64,000 nucleotides of DNA from Thiohalomonas denitrificans (GCF_900102855.1 NZ_FMWD01000005.1:45203-109202), one strand, 5' to 3'. Counted from the first letter of the stretch, positions 17,462 to 29,339 are shown. Numbers and translations are program-made. Notes: a model not told the origin generated them from the sequence alone.

Positions 17462-18508
17462 ATGGTAACCGCCAGCGACGAGATGCTGCACGCCCTTGTA
17501 GCGACCGTGCAGCACAATTGTGACATCTCCGATGCCCTCTATGCCCGTGAATACACGATCTGCATCTACTTGCTGAAAATGCGCGAGCTATTCCGCTGGG
17601 AGCAGGCCTATGGTTACGCGGATCCCCTTCCCAAAGAGGAGTTGGGCGCCTGGGTAATGGCCCGGGAAGCCCACTGGGAGACCCTCGAAGGCCAGGAGTA
17701 CGCGCCTGTATCGATAGACGGGGAGGAGTTTGACCCCTTTGCGGACCAAGAGATCAACAACAGGCTTTCCGAACTCGGCATGGTCTATTCCGGCGGCATC
17801 GGCACCTGGCGGAAACCGCACTTTTTTCTCGCCGACCTGGAGCGCCGCGAGACCCTCGACGAACGCACGATTTACATCGCCGGTCGTGAACGGGCCAGAG
17901 ACATCACCGCGCCGCCGGCCATGACCCGGGAAGGCAGCGTTTTCGTCCGCCGGGAGTCACTGCGGCGCACGATTTGGGAAAAAGTCGAGGAGTGGCAGTG
18001 GCGCAAGGACTATGAGCACCCGATGGCGCATCTGATTCAGGCCTATCGACTGGACGATAATGTCGAAAAGGGACTAGATCGACTCACGGATGATGAAATC
18101 GAAACGCTGATTCTCCACGAGCTTGGCGAAATCGAAGCCGGGAAACGCCTGGGGAGGGAATGGGAGGAGATGCTGGCCGAAAGCGGCCGCACCCGCTTCG
18201 AACTGATTGCCCGGTCGGTGCGGGACCACCTGGCGGATACCCTGGTCACCCTTCCCCGTCTGCTGGAGCGGGACAACCCCGCCGCCCTGCACTTTTACAT
18301 GGCCAATCTGTCCGGCATCCGCCGTGAACTTTTCCCCTCTCTGCGCAATGCCAATGCCACCTGGTTGAACAAGGGGCGCATCGAACCGCTTCTGGATGTG
18401 ATCGAAAAGGGCCAGTCCCACTGGGAAGCCGTGGCGCGCCAGCTTCTCGCGAACTACCGGAAGCAGCCGGAGCCGGAGGCCATGGCCATCGAAGAGGTCG
18501 CGTTGTAA
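17462..18508 (+). CDS. Conserved hypothetical protein
   Basis: 348 aa, acidic and mostly helical, without signal peptide or membrane segment. The ATG at 17462 has GGAG 8 bases upstream; an in-frame ATG at 17450 is less well placed. Recognisable blocks are MRELFRWEQAYGYADPLP near the N-terminus and DDEIETLILHELGEIEAGKRLG in the centre. The HELGE string looks like an HExxH-type site but has G in place of the second His, so no protease call is made. I do not recognise a named family. Element C begins 5 bases after the stop. Confidence 0.75.
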   Translation: MVTASDEMLHALVATVQHNCDISDALYAREYTICIYLLKMRELFRWEQAYGYADPLPKEELGAWVMAREAHWETLEGQEYAPVSIDGEEFDPFADQEINNRLSELGMVYSGGIGTWRKPHFFLADLERRETLDERTIYIAGRERARDITAPPAMTREGSVFVRRESLRRTIWEKVEEWQWRKDYEHPMAHLIQAYRLDDNVEKGLDRLTDDEIETLILHELGEIEAGKRLGREWEEMLAESGRTRFELIARSVRDHLADTLVTLPRLLERDNPAALHFYMANLSGIRRELFPSLRNANATWLNKGRIEPLLDVIEKGQSHWEAVARQLLANYRKQPEPEAMAIEEVAL

Positions 18509-18513
18509 GTTTC

Positions 18514-18753
18514 ACCACGGGGAACACGGGGAAGACAATCCACGAAGGCGAGCCCACGGGCCATGACGGCTTCGCCGTGTTTGGCCACGGGGTGGCCTCC
18601 TACCGGCGTAGAACCTTCGCCGGTGCAGGAAGCCGGCCCTCCGGCCGAAAATGGCCTGCAGGCCATCCCTGTGTTCCCGGCAGGACCAAGACGCCTCCAG
18701 ACCGGGAACGCTTCCCGGTGCCTGTCCAATAAATCCCCCGTGTTCCCCGTGGT
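18514..18753. repeat. Inverted-repeat element C (ACCACGGGGAACACGGGG ends)
   Basis: Perfect 18-bp inverted ends lie at 18514-18531 and 18736-18753. The inside is GC-rich with nested small inverted repeats. The last base coincides with the first base of the rarA stop codon as read on the plus strand, so the element fills exactly the gap between two convergent stop codons. Confidence 0.8.
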
Positions 18754-20102
18754 CAATCCTTCTTTCGCGCCTTACGATCCAGCTCCGCCAGATGGGCCAG
18801 TTTCTCGCCGATCTTGATCTCCAGACCGCGGGGCGCTGGCTGGTAATAGTGCCGCTCGGGAAGTTCCTCGGGAAAGTAGTGCTCGCCTGCAGCATAGGCG
18901 TCCGGCTCATCATGGGCATAGCGGTATTTACGTCCGTAGCCCAGTTCCTTCATGAGCTTGGTGGGGGCGTTGCGCAGATGGATCGGCACCTCCAGCGAGC
19001 CGTGCTGCTTCACATCTTCCATAGCCGTGTTGAAGGCCTTGTAGACCGCATTGCTCTTGGGGGCGGCGGCCAGATACAGGATGGCCTGGGCGATCGCCAG
19101 TTCCCCTTCCGGGCTGCCCAGACGCTCCTGAACGTCCCAGGCATTCAGGGCAATCTCCATGGCGCGGGGATCGGCGTTGCCGATCTCCTCCGAGGCCATC
19201 CGCACCACGCGACGGGCGATATAGAGCGGGTCACAGCCCCCATCCAGCATGCGCGCAAACCAGTACAGCGCCCCGTCAGGCGATGAACCACGAACCGACT
19301 TGTGCAGGGCGGAAATCTGGTCGTAAAACGCCTCGCCGCCCTTGTCGAAACGGCGCACACCACCGGCCAACACCTCCTTGAGGACCGCTTCGCTGATGAC
19401 TTCCCGGCCGGCCTCCGGCTCGGCGAGATCCGCGGCGATCTCCAGCAGATTCAACGCCCGCCGGGCATCGCCGTCCGCCACTTCCGCCAGATAGTCCCGG
19501 AGCGCCGGCTCCAGAGCGAGGTGGCGCGCTCCGAGTCCCCTTTCGGGCTCATCCAGGGCACGGTCGACAATCGTCCGAATTTCCGCCGTCCCGAGCGCCT
19601 TCAGCACATAGACACGGGCCCGGGAGAGGAGCGCGTTGTTGAGTTCGAACGAGGGGTTTTCGGTAGTGGCGCCGATAAAGGTGACGGTACCATCCTCGAC
19701 GTAGGGCAGAAAGGCATCCTGCTGGGCCTTGTTGAAGCGGTGCACCTCGTCAACGAACAGCACGGCTCCCCTTCCCTCCTTTGCCTGGAACTCCCGGGCC
19801 TTCTCTACCGCAGCACGAATGTCCTTGACCCCGGAGAGCACGGCCGAGAGCGAGAGGAAAAGTGCCCGGGCGCGGCCGGCCGCCATGCGCGCCAGGGTGG
19901 TCTTACCGGTTCCCGGCGGCCCCCAGAGGATCATGGAGTGCAGATTGCCCGATTCGATGGCGGTACGCAGCGGCTTGCCCGGCCCAAGCAGATGAGCCTG
20001 CCCAAAGAACTCATCGGGGCTACGCGGGCGCATCCGATCCGCCAGCGGTCTCAGCGGTTCCGTTTCGGGACCGCTTGCATGTTCGTGGAATAGATCATTC
20101 AT
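18753..20102 (-). CDS. rarA: Replication-associated recombination protein A (RarA/MgsA)
   Basis: A 449-aa AAA+ ATPase. The P-loop is in [14 protein letters not shown], Walker B in [19 protein letters not shown] and sensor 1 in [13 protein letters not shown], followed by a C-terminal tetramerisation region. It acts at stalled replication forks. It follows ftsK and lolA as in many gammaproteobacteria, but inverted-repeat element D separates it from lolA. Confidence 0.93.
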   Translation of the reverse strand: MNDLFHEHASGPETEPLRPLADRMRPRSPDEFFGQAHLLGPGKPLRTAIESGNLHSMILWGPPGTGKTTLARMAAGRARALFLSLSAVLSGVKDIRAAVEKAREFQAKEGRGAVLFVDEVHRFNKAQQDAFLPYVEDGTVTFIGATTENPSFELNNALLSRARVYVLKALGTAEIRTIVDRALDEPERGLGARHLALEPALRDYLAEVADGDARRALNLLEIAADLAEPEAGREVISEAVLKEVLAGGVRRFDKGGEAFYDQISALHKSVRGSSPDGALYWFARMLDGGCDPLYIARRVVRMASEEIGNADPRAMEIALNAWDVQERLGSPEGELAIAQAILYLAAAPKSNAVYKAFNTAMEDVKQHGSLEVPIHLRNAPTKLMKELGYGRKYRYAHDEPDAYAAGEHYFPEELPERHYYQPAPRGLEIKIGEKLAHLAELDRKARKKD

Positions 20103-20120
20103 TGGCTAGCCGACTTTTTT

Positions 20121-20233
20121 AACCACAGAGGGCACAGAGAGCACAGAGAATTGAATTTCATTGAAAAAGAACTGAGAACCTGGCTAAGGCCGATAACAGT
20201 TGTTTCTCTGTGACCTCGGTGTTCTCTGTGGTT
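20121..20233. repeat. Inverted-repeat element D (AACCACAGAG ends)
   Basis: Arms of 30 bases (20121-20150 and 20204-20233) are inverse copies with a few mismatches, based on AACCACAGAG..CAC.GAG..CACAGAGAA. It lies between rarA and lolA and overlaps the lolA stop codon, whose TAA uses the outer bases of the right arm. Confidence 0.8.
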
Positions 20234-20861
20234 AGTAGCCCTCGCCGACGACGTCGACGCCCTCCGGCGGCTGGAAATCGAAAGCGGCGGGCTTGATGCC
20301 CGGATTGCGTTCCACGGTGTTGAAGTAGAGCCGGGTGATCTGGCCGAGTCCGTCGACCATTTCCATGGCCCGCAGCAGCTCAGGCTCCAGGGCGAGACGG
20401 ATCGACTCGAAGGTGGCATCGCCGCCCTTGGGGCGCAGTTCCAGCCAGGTGAATCCCTCGTGATTTCCCAGTTCCTTGATCTCGAAGCCTTCGTCCAGTG
20501 GCCGGGTCCCAGACAGCAGCATCGCCGGGGTATCGCCCAGGGTGTCGCCCTGCTCGCGCACGGAGACCTGTTCCAGGTCGTGATCATACATCCAGAACCG
20601 TTCGCCATCGGCCACATAGGTCTGCCGGTAGGGCTTCAGGTATTCCAGTCGGAAGCGGCCCGGCCGCTTTATCAACATCTCCCCCTGGCTCTCTTCGATA
20701 ATGCTGCCGTCGGCCTCCACCAGGGTCTGGACAAACTCCGCCCGCATGGTGTCGAGGCCGCTCAGAAAGGATTCCAGATTTTGCTGTCCCTGTCCGGCCT
20801 GGGCCAGGGCGGCAAAGCTCAGCAGGGGTATCGCAAGCAAGAGCTTCATTGAGCGTCGCAT
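20232..20861 (-). CDS. lolA: Outer-membrane lipoprotein carrier protein
   Basis: A 209-aa periplasmic chaperone that ferries lipoproteins from LolCDE to LolB. The signal peptide is MRRSMKLLLAIPLLSFAALAQA. The mature part has the LolA beta pattern (LDTMRAEFVQTL, GEMLIKRPGRFRLEY, DGERFWMYDHDLEQV). Its stop codon lies within element D, which suggests the extreme C-terminus may have been set by that insertion. It follows ftsK by 31 bases. Confidence 0.92.
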   Translation of the reverse strand: MRRSMKLLLAIPLLSFAALAQAGQGQQNLESFLSGLDTMRAEFVQTLVEADGSIIEESQGEMLIKRPGRFRLEYLKPYRQTYVADGERFWMYDHDLEQVSVREQGDTLGDTPAMLLSGTRPLDEGFEIKELGNHEGFTWLELRPKGGDATFESIRLALEPELLRAMEMVDGLGQITRLYFNTVERNPGIKPAAFDFQPPEGVDVVGEGY

Positions 20862-20892
20862 GGTTTATGTCTCTGGGTTAAAGGACCAAGGG

Positions 20893-23220
20893 CTATTTGT
20901 CAGGCGGGGGTGGCGCGAGCACCTCACGGGAGCCATTGGACTGCAATGGCCCGACGATGCCCGCCCGCTCCATATCCTCTACCATCCGGGCAGCACGGTT
21001 GTACCCGATCTTCAGCCGCCGCTGAACACCGGATATCGAGGCACGACGGGTCTCGGCAACGATCTGAACCGCCTCGTCATAGAGCGGGTCGGCTTCATCG
21101 TCACCGCCGCCACTACTCTTTTCACCCGGAAGCAGCATGTCGGCGCTGCCGCTGTTACCTTCAAGGATCTCATCCAGGTAATTCGGCTCGCCTCGCTTTT
21201 TCAGGTCCTCGACCACATTGTGGACCTCGTGATCATCGACGAAGGCCCCGTGCACGCGCGTCGGCACCGCCTGCCCCGGTGGCAGATAGAGCATATCACC
21301 GTGTCCCAGCAGGGCCTCAGCGCCCATCTGGTCCAGAATGGTCCGCGAATCGATGCGCGACGAAACCTGGAACGCGATGCGCGTGGGGATATTGGCCTTG
21401 ATAAGACCGGTCAAGACATCCACCGATGGCCGCTGGGTTGCCAGTATCAGGTGGATCCCGGCGGCCCGGGCCTTCTGGGCCAGGCGGGCGATCAACTCCT
21501 CCACCTTCTTACCTACGACCATCATCATGTCGGCCAGTTCGTCGACCACGACGACGATGTACGGCAGAGGTTCAAGGTCGGGACGCTGCTCCTCCAGTTC
21601 CGGCGCATCCGGCACCAGGGGCTGCCAGATCGGATCCTTGATGGGCTGTCTGGCCTCTATCGCCTCACGGACTTTGCGGTTGTAGCCGTTGATATTCCGC
21701 ACCCCGAGGGACGCCATCAATTTGTAGCGACGCTCCATCTCCGCCACACACCAGCGCAGTGCGTTGGAGGCATCCTTCATGTCGGTGACCACCGGGGCCA
21801 GCAGATGCGGGATCCCCTCGTACACCGAAAGCTCCAGCATCTTCGGGTCGACCATAATCATTCGTACGTCGCGCGGACTCGCGTTGTAGAGCAGCGAGAG
21901 GATCATGGCATTAATCGCCACTGATTTACCCGAGCCGGTAGTGCCTGCCACCAGCAGATGGGGCATCTTGGCCAGATCGGCCACCGCCACCTGGCCGTTG
22001 ATATCCTTGCCCAAGGCGAGGGTCAGGGGCGAACCGGGCTTGTCATAATTAGGAGACTTGAAGCATTCGGCGAGCTGAACGATTTCCCGGTTTTCGTTGG
22101 GGATCTCCAGGCCGACCGTGGTTTTGCCCGGAATCACCTCAACCACGCGCACGCTGATGGCGGAGAGCGAACGCGCCAGATCCTTGGAAAGGTTGCTGAT
22201 CTGACTGACTTTTACGCCCGGTGCGGGCTGCAACTCGAAGCGGGTAATCACCGGACCGGGGTGGACAGCCTCCACCACCACTTCGATACCGAAATCCTGC
22301 AACTTCATCTCCACCAGCCGCGACATCGCCTCAAGCGATTCCCTGGAGATGCTGTGCTTGGGGCCGGTCACCTCATCCAACAGCGCCAGTGACGGCAGCG
22401 CTGCATTGGCATTCGGCTCGAACAGCGGAACCTGCCGCTCCTTCTGTTCCCGCTCGCTCGGTTTCGGTTTCGGTTTCGGGAGCGAACCGATGGTGGGGGC
22501 AATGCGTTCCGATTGGCGTTTCTGAGCCGTTTCGCGGACCTGTTCGCGTTCACGGCGCGCCTTTCGGGCGGCGATGCGATCGGGAATCGAGGCCACCTGC
22601 TCAACGATCCGGTTGACGATCCGAAGCGTCAATGCACCGGTCGCATCCATCACCCTGAGCCAGGAGATACCGGTAAAAAGGGTTGCCCCGCTGAGAAACA
22701 GAGCCAGCAGAAACAGCGTGGCCCCCAGAAAACTGACGACACCGGCCAATCCCCGGCCGACCACATCGCCCAGCACTCCGCCCGCCGTCAAAGGTACCGA
22801 AGCCGGATCAAATTCAAAATGCAGAAATGCCAGCCCGGCTCCCGATGCCAGGCTGACGACGAATCCAAGCCCCCGCAGCCCGAGTTGCGCGGCTGAAGCC
22901 TGTTCCTTGATTCCGTTCCCGCCACGTAACAGCAGCCATCCCGCATAACCCACCATGATCGGGAACAGAAAGGCCATGTAGCCGAACAGATAAAGGAAGA
23001 CATCAGCGATCCAGGCACCGGCCTGCCCGCCCCAGTTCGCGACCGGTCCCTCTCCCCCACTATGCGACCAACCGGGGTCCGTCGGGTGATAACTGCTCAG
23101 CGAAATCAGCAGATACGCCGCCAGCGCAGTCGTCAGATACAGCGCACCCTCACGCAGTCCGCGGTGCAGGTGGGTTCCGAGACCGAAGCCGCTTTCGTTT
23201 TTTGAGGTTGCCTGAGCCAA
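20893..23220 (-). CDS. ftsK: DNA translocase FtsK
   Basis: 775 aa. Four to five N-terminal membrane segments (about 1-200) anchor it at the septum. A short Pro/charged linker precedes the RecA-like motor with P-loop GTTGSGKS and Walker [14 protein letters not shown]. The C-terminal winged-helix gamma domain ([24 protein letters not shown]) reads KOPS sites. The linker is much shorter than in E. coli FtsK (1329 aa). It heads the ftsK-lolA-rarA run; the 236 bases upstream (23221-23456) hold its AT-rich promoter region and nothing else recognisable. Confidence 0.94.
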   Translation of the reverse strand: MAQATSKNESGFGLGTHLHRGLREGALYLTTALAAYLLISLSSYHPTDPGWSHSGGEGPVANWGGQAGAWIADVFLYLFGYMAFLFPIMVGYAGWLLLRGGNGIKEQASAAQLGLRGLGFVVSLASGAGLAFLHFEFDPASVPLTAGGVLGDVVGRGLAGVVSFLGATLFLLALFLSGATLFTGISWLRVMDATGALTLRIVNRIVEQVASIPDRIAARKARREREQVRETAQKRQSERIAPTIGSLPKPKPKPSEREQKERQVPLFEPNANAALPSLALLDEVTGPKHSISRESLEAMSRLVEMKLQDFGIEVVVEAVHPGPVITRFELQPAPGVKVSQISNLSKDLARSLSAISVRVVEVIPGKTTVGLEIPNENREIVQLAECFKSPNYDKPGSPLTLALGKDINGQVAVADLAKMPHLLVAGTTGSGKSVAINAMILSLLYNASPRDVRMIMVDPKMLELSVYEGIPHLLAPVVTDMKDASNALRWCVAEMERRYKLMASLGVRNINGYNRKVREAIEARQPIKDPIWQPLVPDAPELEEQRPDLEPLPYIVVVVDELADMMMVVGKKVEELIARLAQKARAAGIHLILATQRPSVDVLTGLIKANIPTRIAFQVSSRIDSRTILDQMGAEALLGHGDMLYLPPGQAVPTRVHGAFVDDHEVHNVVEDLKKRGEPNYLDEILEGNSGSADMLLPGEKSSGGGDDEADPLYDEAVQIVAETRRASISGVQRRLKIGYNRAARMVEDMERAGIVGPLQSNGSREVLAPPPPDK

Positions 23221-23456
23221 GAATTAATCTCTAACTTTAATTTAGTATTGCAAGTTATTGTAAACCCGTACTAAACACAAACCAAGAACACGCAAACGGT
23301 GGTCTGTAACGCTTCAGCTTATCAGGTCGTAACGACGTCGCCCGGAACCTCGTTTCACTAACAGGAATTATTCACCGCAGATGCCGGCAAAGATCCGTTG
23401 TTGCGTCTTTACGGCAATTCGCAGTATTGGCCGAGCGGCCCCGGGTTCCTACCACA

Positions 23457-24512
23457 TCAGGTCTTCAGCGCCGGATGGATCACCTCGCCATCGTGCAGAT
23501 TAATGCCGGCCGCGAGTGATGGGTCATCCTCCCAGCCGGGCCGGACGAGCCGCTCAGCAAACGGGAGCAATGCTGCAGAAAGCGCTTGTGAAGCGGAGCG
23601 CGGCACAGCGCCGGGCATGTTGGTCACACCAAAGTGCACGACCCCTTCCCAGATGAAGGTAGGGTCGGCATAGGTGGTGGGACGTGTGGTTTCGATACAT
23701 CCGCCCTGATCGACCGAGATGTCGATGACGGCGCTACCTGTCGCCATCTGCCGAACGACCTCCCCGGAGACCAGATGCGGCGCCCGGGCACCGGGGATCA
23801 ATACCGCCCCGATCAGCAGGTCCGCCGCTACCACTGCGCTTTCCAGTTCATGCTCGTACGGATAAAGGGCCGTAACATTCGGCCCCAGGTTGCGCATGGC
23901 CTCCAGCTTTTCGCGTTTCTTGTCGAACACGGTCACCTCGGCGCCCAGTGCGGCGGCAACCCGTGCAGCACTACCTCCGGCAACCCCGGCCCCGAGCACC
24001 ACGACCCGCCCCCGCTCCGCGGCAGGCAATCCACCGAGCAGCAGGCCTTTACCGCCCTGGGGCGCATGCAACAGGTGAGCACCGATCTGCGAAGCGACCC
24101 GCCCTGCGATGTCGCTCATGGGCGCCAGCAAGGGTAGACCACCTTCAGCCTCGACCGTCTCGAAGCCGATGGCCGTCAGTCCGATATCGAGTAGATCGGC
24201 CATGAGTTTCGGCTCGGCGGCAAGGTGCAGGTAACAGAACAGTAGATGATCCCGGCGCAGCAGCTTCAGCTCCTCCTGCTGGGGCTCCTTGACCTTGATG
24301 ATCATCTCCGCCCGCCGGTAGACGGCAGCAGCGTCGGGCAACAGGCCCACACCGGCGGCACGGTACTGTTCGTCGTCGTAACCACTGGCGGTGCCCGCCC
24401 CCATCTGGATGAAAACCTCGTTTCCGCGGCGCACCAGTTCCGCTGCGGCGGCGGGTACCAGGCCGACACGACCCTCCAGTGTCTTCACTTCCGTGGGGAT
24501 ACCGATGCGCAT
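23457..24512 (-). CDS. ald: Alanine dehydrogenase
   Basis: 351 aa (family about 370). It catalyses NAD-dependent interconversion of L-alanine with pyruvate and ammonia. The N-terminus MRIGIPTEVKTLEGRVGLVP carries the substrate arginine, KVKEPQ holds the catalytic Lys region, and LGAGVAGGSAARVAAALGAEVTVFD is the NAD-binding glycine motif, given here as LGAGVAGG. VIDISVDQGGCIETTRPT is the conserved C-terminal block. It is divergent from trxB across 275 bases. Confidence 0.9.
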   Translation of the reverse strand: MRIGIPTEVKTLEGRVGLVPAAAAELVRRGNEVFIQMGAGTASGYDDEQYRAAGVGLLPDAAAVYRRAEMIIKVKEPQQEELKLLRRDHLLFCYLHLAAEPKLMADLLDIGLTAIGFETVEAEGGLPLLAPMSDIAGRVASQIGAHLLHAPQGGKGLLLGGLPAAERGRVVVLGAGVAGGSAARVAAALGAEVTVFDKKREKLEAMRNLGPNVTALYPYEHELESAVVAADLLIGAVLIPGARAPHLVSGEVVRQMATGSAVIDISVDQGGCIETTRPTTYADPTFIWEGVVHFGVTNMPGAVPRSASQALSAALLPFAERLVRPGWEDDPSLAAGINLHDGEVIHPALKT

Positions 24513-24784
24513 AGCGTCTCCTTTACCCTGTGTACCACTTTTCGTACCATAGCCTGCCTTCGCACCTGCTTTTTTGCACCAGCTGACCCCATCGTCCTTC
24601 AGTCAGAAATGCAGGTTTAAAAAAGTGCACGGAGCACCCACATAGTTCACACCCATGAAACGGGTGCGGTCACGCCAGAGCCTGTTCCGGGCTGTTCGGC
24701 CAGGCGTCATGACCGGGCGCTAGCAGTCGGTACCCGTTTGCGAATGGCAACTATAAATATGATCGAATTGCGTTCGGAGTCTAA

Positions 24785-25741
<957 letters not shown>

Positions 25742-25816
25742 GCGGTCGTGTCCGGTAGCTGCGAACATCACCTGCAGCTTCCCACCTTGAGAAATCGTTC
25801 CAGTCAGGCTGGTTCA

Positions 25817-25845
25817 CCGCTCCTGCGCCACACCGGCAGGAGCGG
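25817..25845. other. 9-bp GC-rich hairpin downstream of trxB
   Basis: The arms CCGCTCCTG and CAGGAGCGG are perfect inverse copies around an 11-base loop. There is no T-run, so it is not called a terminator; it resembles a remnant of a REP-type repeat. Confidence 0.5.
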
Positions 25846-25941
25846 CGGAAGCCGGGCAAATCACCTCAGCACCTGGGGTTACTGGTGCCTGGTACATCGC
25901 GGCACTACACTGCCTGGGTAGACCTCCTACCGGGACCATTG

Positions 25942-27090
25942 ATGCAGGTTTCTGTCGTCACCAGCCTGTCCGGGATCGAAGGCGAGGCATGGGATCGCCT
26001 CGCGGAGCCGACAGGCAACCCGTTTCTCCGTTATGCATTCCTTGAGGGGCTGGAACGATTCGACTGCCTCGGTGAACGCTGGGGCTGGCTGCCCCACCAC
26101 CTGCTTGTTCATGAACAAGGAGAGTTGATCGGTGCAGCTCCCCTTTACCTCAAAACCAACTCCTACGGTGAATTCGTCTTCGACTGGTCATGGGCCGACG
26201 CATGGGAGCGGGCCGGAGGGCGGTATTATCCGAAACTGGTTTCCGGCATTCCCTATACTCCGGTGACCGGTCCCCGACTCCTGACCGCCGCAGGGGCCGA
26301 TACCGCAGCTGTTCGTCAGACCCTCGCCACAGGCGGACTGGAGGTGGCGAGAAAGCTGGGGGTCTCCTCGCTGCACTGGCTTTTCCCGACAGAGGAAGAG
26401 CTCGATAGCCTCGTCGGTGGAGAAGTGATGCGCCGCCTCGGCACCCAGTTCCACTGGTTCAACCGCGGCTACCGCGACTTCGAAGACTTCCTCGATCGGT
26501 TCACCGCACAAAAACGCAAAAAGATAAAACGGGAACGAAAACGAGTCGTAGAGGCCGGAATCGAGCTTGAGGTGCTCTCGGGGCATGAGGCAACGGGTGA
26601 ACACTGGCGCGCCTTTCACCGCTTTTATCGCACCACGTTTGAGCGACACAGCGGCTATCCGACCCTCACCGAGGCCTTTTTTCGTCATCTGAGCGAGTCC
26701 ATGCCCGATGCGATCCTCCTCGTGCTCGCCCGCAAAGGTGGTGAATACGTGGCTGGCGCCTTCAACCTGCGCGGCCGCGACGCTTTGTTCGGCCGCCACT
26801 GGGGCTGTGCAGAAGCGTTTCACAGTCTTCATTTCGAGGCCTGCTACTATACCGGCATCGAGTACTGCATACGGGAGGGGTTGGCACGATTCGAGCCGGG
26901 TGCCCAGGGCGAACACAAGGTCTCCCGCGGCTTCGAACCCGTGCCGACCTGGTCCACCCACTGGCTGGCCGATGCCGGGTTCAGCGCTGCCGTTCGCCGT
27001 TATGTAGAGAATGAAGAGGGAGTGATGCGCGACTATATGGACGAACTTGCGGGGCACTTGCCGTTCAAACAGAAGACGGCAGCGAAATGA
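25942..27090 (+). CDS. FemAB/GNAT-like N-acyltransferase (COG3146, DUF482 type)
   Basis: 382 aa from the ATG at 25942; the frame is open to 25885 but the added residues look non-family. Characteristic blocks are [13 protein letters not shown] near the start, [33 protein letters not shown] (as FDWSWADAW and [15 protein letters not shown]), [11 protein letters not shown] in the middle and [19 protein letters not shown] near the end. The family is often annotated as peptidogalycan biosynthesis or GNAT transferase; the substrate is unknown. It forms an operon with aat and bpt through ATGA overlaps, as is common in proteobacteria. Confidence 0.85.
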   Translation: MQVSVVTSLSGIEGEAWDRLAEPTGNPFLRYAFLEGLERFDCLGERWGWLPHHLLVHEQGELIGAAPLYLKTNSYGEFVFDWSWADAWERAGGRYYPKLVSGIPYTPVTGPRLLTAAGADTAAVRQTLATGGLEVARKLGVSSLHWLFPTEEELDSLVGGEVMRRLGTQFHWFNRGYRDFEDFLDRFTAQKRKKIKRERKRVVEAGIELEVLSGHEATGEHWRAFHRFYRTTFERHSGYPTLTEAFFRHLSESMPDAILLVLARKGGEYVAGAFNLRGRDALFGRHWGCAEAFHSLHFEACYYTGIEYCIREGLARFEPGAQGEHKVSRGFEPVPTWSTHWLADAGFSAAVRRYVENEEGVMRDYMDELAGHLPFKQKTAAK

Positions 27091-27812
27091 GAGAGACCGG
27101 CGCCCCGTTTCTGCTGGAGCCGGGGCGACCCGGATTTCCCGATCCGGAGCTGGCCCTGGAGGATCCCGATGGTCTTCTTGCCATCGGAGGCGATCTCTCA
27201 CCGCAGCGTCTGCTGGCCGGCTATCGGATGGGTATCTTCCCCTGGTACAGCGAGGAGCAGCCGATTCTGTGGTGGACCCCCGACCCGCGAGCGGTGCTGT
27301 TCCCCACGGACCTCAAGGTCTCCCGCAGCCTTCGCAAGGCGCTGCGCAAGCGCCCCTTCGAGGTAACCCTGGATCGTGCCTTTGGAGCCGTCATCGAGGG
27401 CTGTGCAGCCCCGCGTGGCGACGGCATGGGTACCTGGATCACCCCCGAAATGGATGCCGCCTACTATCGCCTGCATAAAATGGGCTTCGCCCATTCGGTG
27501 GAGAGCTGGGAGGCGGATGAGCTGGTCGGAGGGCTTTACGGCATTGCCATCGGACGGGTATTTTTTGGCGAATCAATGTTCACCCGTCGCACCAATGCGT
27601 CAAAGATCGCCTTCGTGCACCTGGTCCGTCAATTACAGGCCTGGGGGTTCGGATTGATCGATTGTCAGGTGGCTTCGGAACACCTGGCCAGCCTGGGTGC
27701 GGTCGATATCCCGCGCCGGGAGTTTATGAGGCTGCTGGATGATTATTGTGAGCGTCCCGGGGTTCCTTCCCCCTGGCACTTCGATACGGACCCAATGGAG
27801 ATCCTCTGGTGA
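27087..27812 (+). CDS. aat: Leucyl/phenylalanyl-tRNA--protein transferase
   Basis: 241 aa. It adds Leu or Phe from tRNA to N-terminal Lys/Arg of proteins, creating N-degrons for ClpS-ClpAP. The motifs [26 protein letters not shown] (as [11 protein letters not shown] and GIFPWY), [10 protein letters not shown] and [18 protein letters not shown] are diagnostic. Its overlap with bpt and the nearby clpA and clpS genes link it to the same N-degron pathway. Confidence 0.95.
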   Translation: MRETGAPFLLEPGRPGFPDPELALEDPDGLLAIGGDLSPQRLLAGYRMGIFPWYSEEQPILWWTPDPRAVLFPTDLKVSRSLRKALRKRPFEVTLDRAFGAVIEGCAAPRGDGMGTWITPEMDAAYYRLHKMGFAHSVESWEADELVGGLYGIAIGRVFFGESMFTRRTNASKIAFVHLVRQLQAWGFGLIDCQVASEHLASLGAVDIPRREFMRLLDDYCERPGVPSPWHFDTDPMEILW

Positions 27813-28537
27813 TGAATGATCTGATGCACTTCATTCCGCCGGATATGGCCTTCTATGCCACGCCGCCGCATGAGTGCAGCTATTTCCCCGAACGGCGAGC
27901 GATCACCCTGTTCGCCGATCCACACGTGCCCATGAGCAACCAGCTCTACGGCGTTCTGGCCCCGCTCGGCTTTCGCCGCAGCGGAGAGTATGTCTACCGT
28001 CCACGCTGCTCCCACTGCGACGCCTGCCAACCGGCACGCATCCCGGTTGCGGATGCCCGGCTCAACCGCAGTCAGCGGCGTACCTGGAAAAGCAACCAGG
28101 ATCTCCGGGTCACACGCCGTCCCGCCGGATACCACGAAGAGCACTACCGGCTCTATCGGGACTACATCCACGCCCGACACACCGAAGGCGGCATGGACGT
28201 GGACAGCGTCGAACAGTACATGGCCTTTCTCACCAGTAGCTGGGCTAACACCGATTTCGTGGAGTTCCGCAGTCTTGACCGTCTGCTCGCGATTGCGGTC
28301 GTGGACCAATTCGACGCAGGGCTGTCGGCGGTCTACACCTTCTTCGACCCCCGGGAGCACAAGCGGGGACTCGGTACCTTTGCCGTACTCTGGCAGATCG
28401 AAGAGGCACGGCGAATCGGGCTCGACTATGTTTATCTAGGCTACTACATCGCCGAATCACCCAAGATGGCTTACAAGCGCAATTATCGCCCCCTCGAGAT
28501 TTTAGTGAACGGTGACTGGAAGCCGATAGAAGCCTGA
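27809..28537 (+). CDS. bpt: Aspartate/glutamate leucyltransferase
   Basis: 242 aa. It transfers Leu to N-terminal Asp/Glu. The N-terminal Cys cluster [14 protein letters not shown] and the C-terminal [13 protein letters not shown]...[15 protein letters not shown] blocks identify the ATE/Bpt family. The start overlaps aat by 4 bases. Element E begins 9 bases after the stop. Confidence 0.94.
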   Translation: MMNDLMHFIPPDMAFYATPPHECSYFPERRAITLFADPHVPMSNQLYGVLAPLGFRRSGEYVYRPRCSHCDACQPARIPVADARLNRSQRRTWKSNQDLRVTRRPAGYHEEHYRLYRDYIHARHTEGGMDVDSVEQYMAFLTSSWANTDFVEFRSLDRLLAIAVVDQFDAGLSAVYTFFDPREHKRGLGTFAVLWQIEEARRIGLDYVYLGYYIAESPKMAYKRNYRPLEILVNGDWKPIEA

Positions 28538-28546
28538 GGGATCCTT

Positions 28547-28829
28547 ATAGGGCACTTCTATTAATCCAATACGGTTCTGCTCGCGGCCGTTTTGTCCGCT
28601 GGCAAGGCGCAGCGAGTGATGTGTGGTTGTTCCACATGAACGAGTTGCAACGCAGTCCAGCGGGCAAAATGGTCCCGAGCCCGAAGGGTTGGGCCCAAAA
28701 TCGCCGATCCCGGCGTTGCGGACTCGATCCATGGCGCCCGCCCTTCGGGCCGGCCTGCGGCCGTCCAAATCCGCTCCCGGCGATTTTGGACCCAACAGAA
28801 TCCGCGTTGGATTAAGAGAAGTGCCCTAT
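28547..28829. repeat. Miniature inverted-repeat element E
   Basis: The ends are 23-bp inverted repeats with one mismatch (28547-28569 and 28807-28829), starting ATAGGGCACTTCT and ending in AATCCAA. Internally it is GC-rich with further inverted blocks (CGGCGATTTTGG and CCAAAATCGCCG). It has no transposase and fills the bpt-infA gap. A TATACT motif overlaps its right end. Confidence 0.85.
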
Positions 28830-28883
28830 ACTTGCTCTTTGATTCCTGCGGCGAGATCGGGCACTATAAGCCGCCTTTGAAAC

Positions 28884-28901
28884 GTAGGCTTAAACGCCTA
28901 C
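28884..28901 (+). promoter_or_regulatory. Small hairpin in the infA leader
   Basis: GTAGGC-TTAAAC-GCCTAC forms a perfect 6-bp stem 29-46 bases before the infA start. It may affect leader structure; no function is established. Confidence 0.35.
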
Positions 28902-28929
28902 CTCATTTCCAACTAAAAACGAAGACTGC

Positions 28930-29148
28930 ATGGCGAAAGAAGAGAGCATCGAGATGGAAGGGGTGGTCATCGAGACCCTTCCGAACACCATGTTCCGCGT
29001 CGAACTGGAGAATGGTCACGTGGTCACGGCCCATATCTCCGGCAAAATGCGTAAGCACTACATCCGCATCCTGACCGGCGACAAGGTCACGGTTCAGGTG
29101 ACCCCCTACGATCTGTCGAAGGGGCGTATCACTTTCCGCACCCGTTAA
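28930..29148 (+). CDS. infA: Translation initiation factor IF-1
   Basis: A 72-aa OB-fold protein, the same length as E. coli IF-1, with [30 protein letters not shown] (seen as [27 protein letters not shown]) and [18 protein letters not shown]. It binds the ribosomal A site during initiation. Its place between bpt and clpA is the common proteobacterial order. Confidence 0.97.
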   Translation: MAKEESIEMEGVVIETLPNTMFRVELENGHVVTAHISGKMRKHYIRILTGDKVTVQVTPYDLSKGRITFRTR

Positions 29149-29181
29149 GAAATTAGGCCCGGCATAGCGCCGTTGAAGGAA

Positions 29182-29214
29182 AAAGTGCCCGACCGGGTGA
29201 CCGGCCGGCGCTTT
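29182..29214 (+). terminator. Probable terminator after infA
   Basis: The interrupted stem aaagtgcccgaccgg / ccggccggcgcttt around gtga sits 33 bases after the infA stop. The T-run is short. Confidence 0.5.
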
Positions 29215-29281
29215 CGCGTGCGCACCTGTCCCGTAAGTGAATAGGCAGTATTTCCCCGCGCGCCCGCCGCTACCTGAAACG

Positions 29282-29315
29282 AAAAACGCCCAACCGGCAT
29301 TCCGGTCAGGCGTTT
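29282..29315 (-). terminator. Terminator after clpA
   Basis: On the minus strand the stem AAACGCCTGACCGG / CCGGTTGGGCGTTT around aatg is followed by TTC, 25 bases past the clpA stop. Confidence 0.8.
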
Positions 29316-29339
29316 CGTGTGCTGTACTGGGGGATGGCG

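Noticed and set aside
23430-23460. tRNA-like T-arm (ccccgggttcc)
   Set aside because: No acceptor, D or anticodon stems can be drawn around it.
25817-25845. Terminator after trxB
   Set aside because: The stem is strong but there is no T-run on either strand; listed only as a hairpin.
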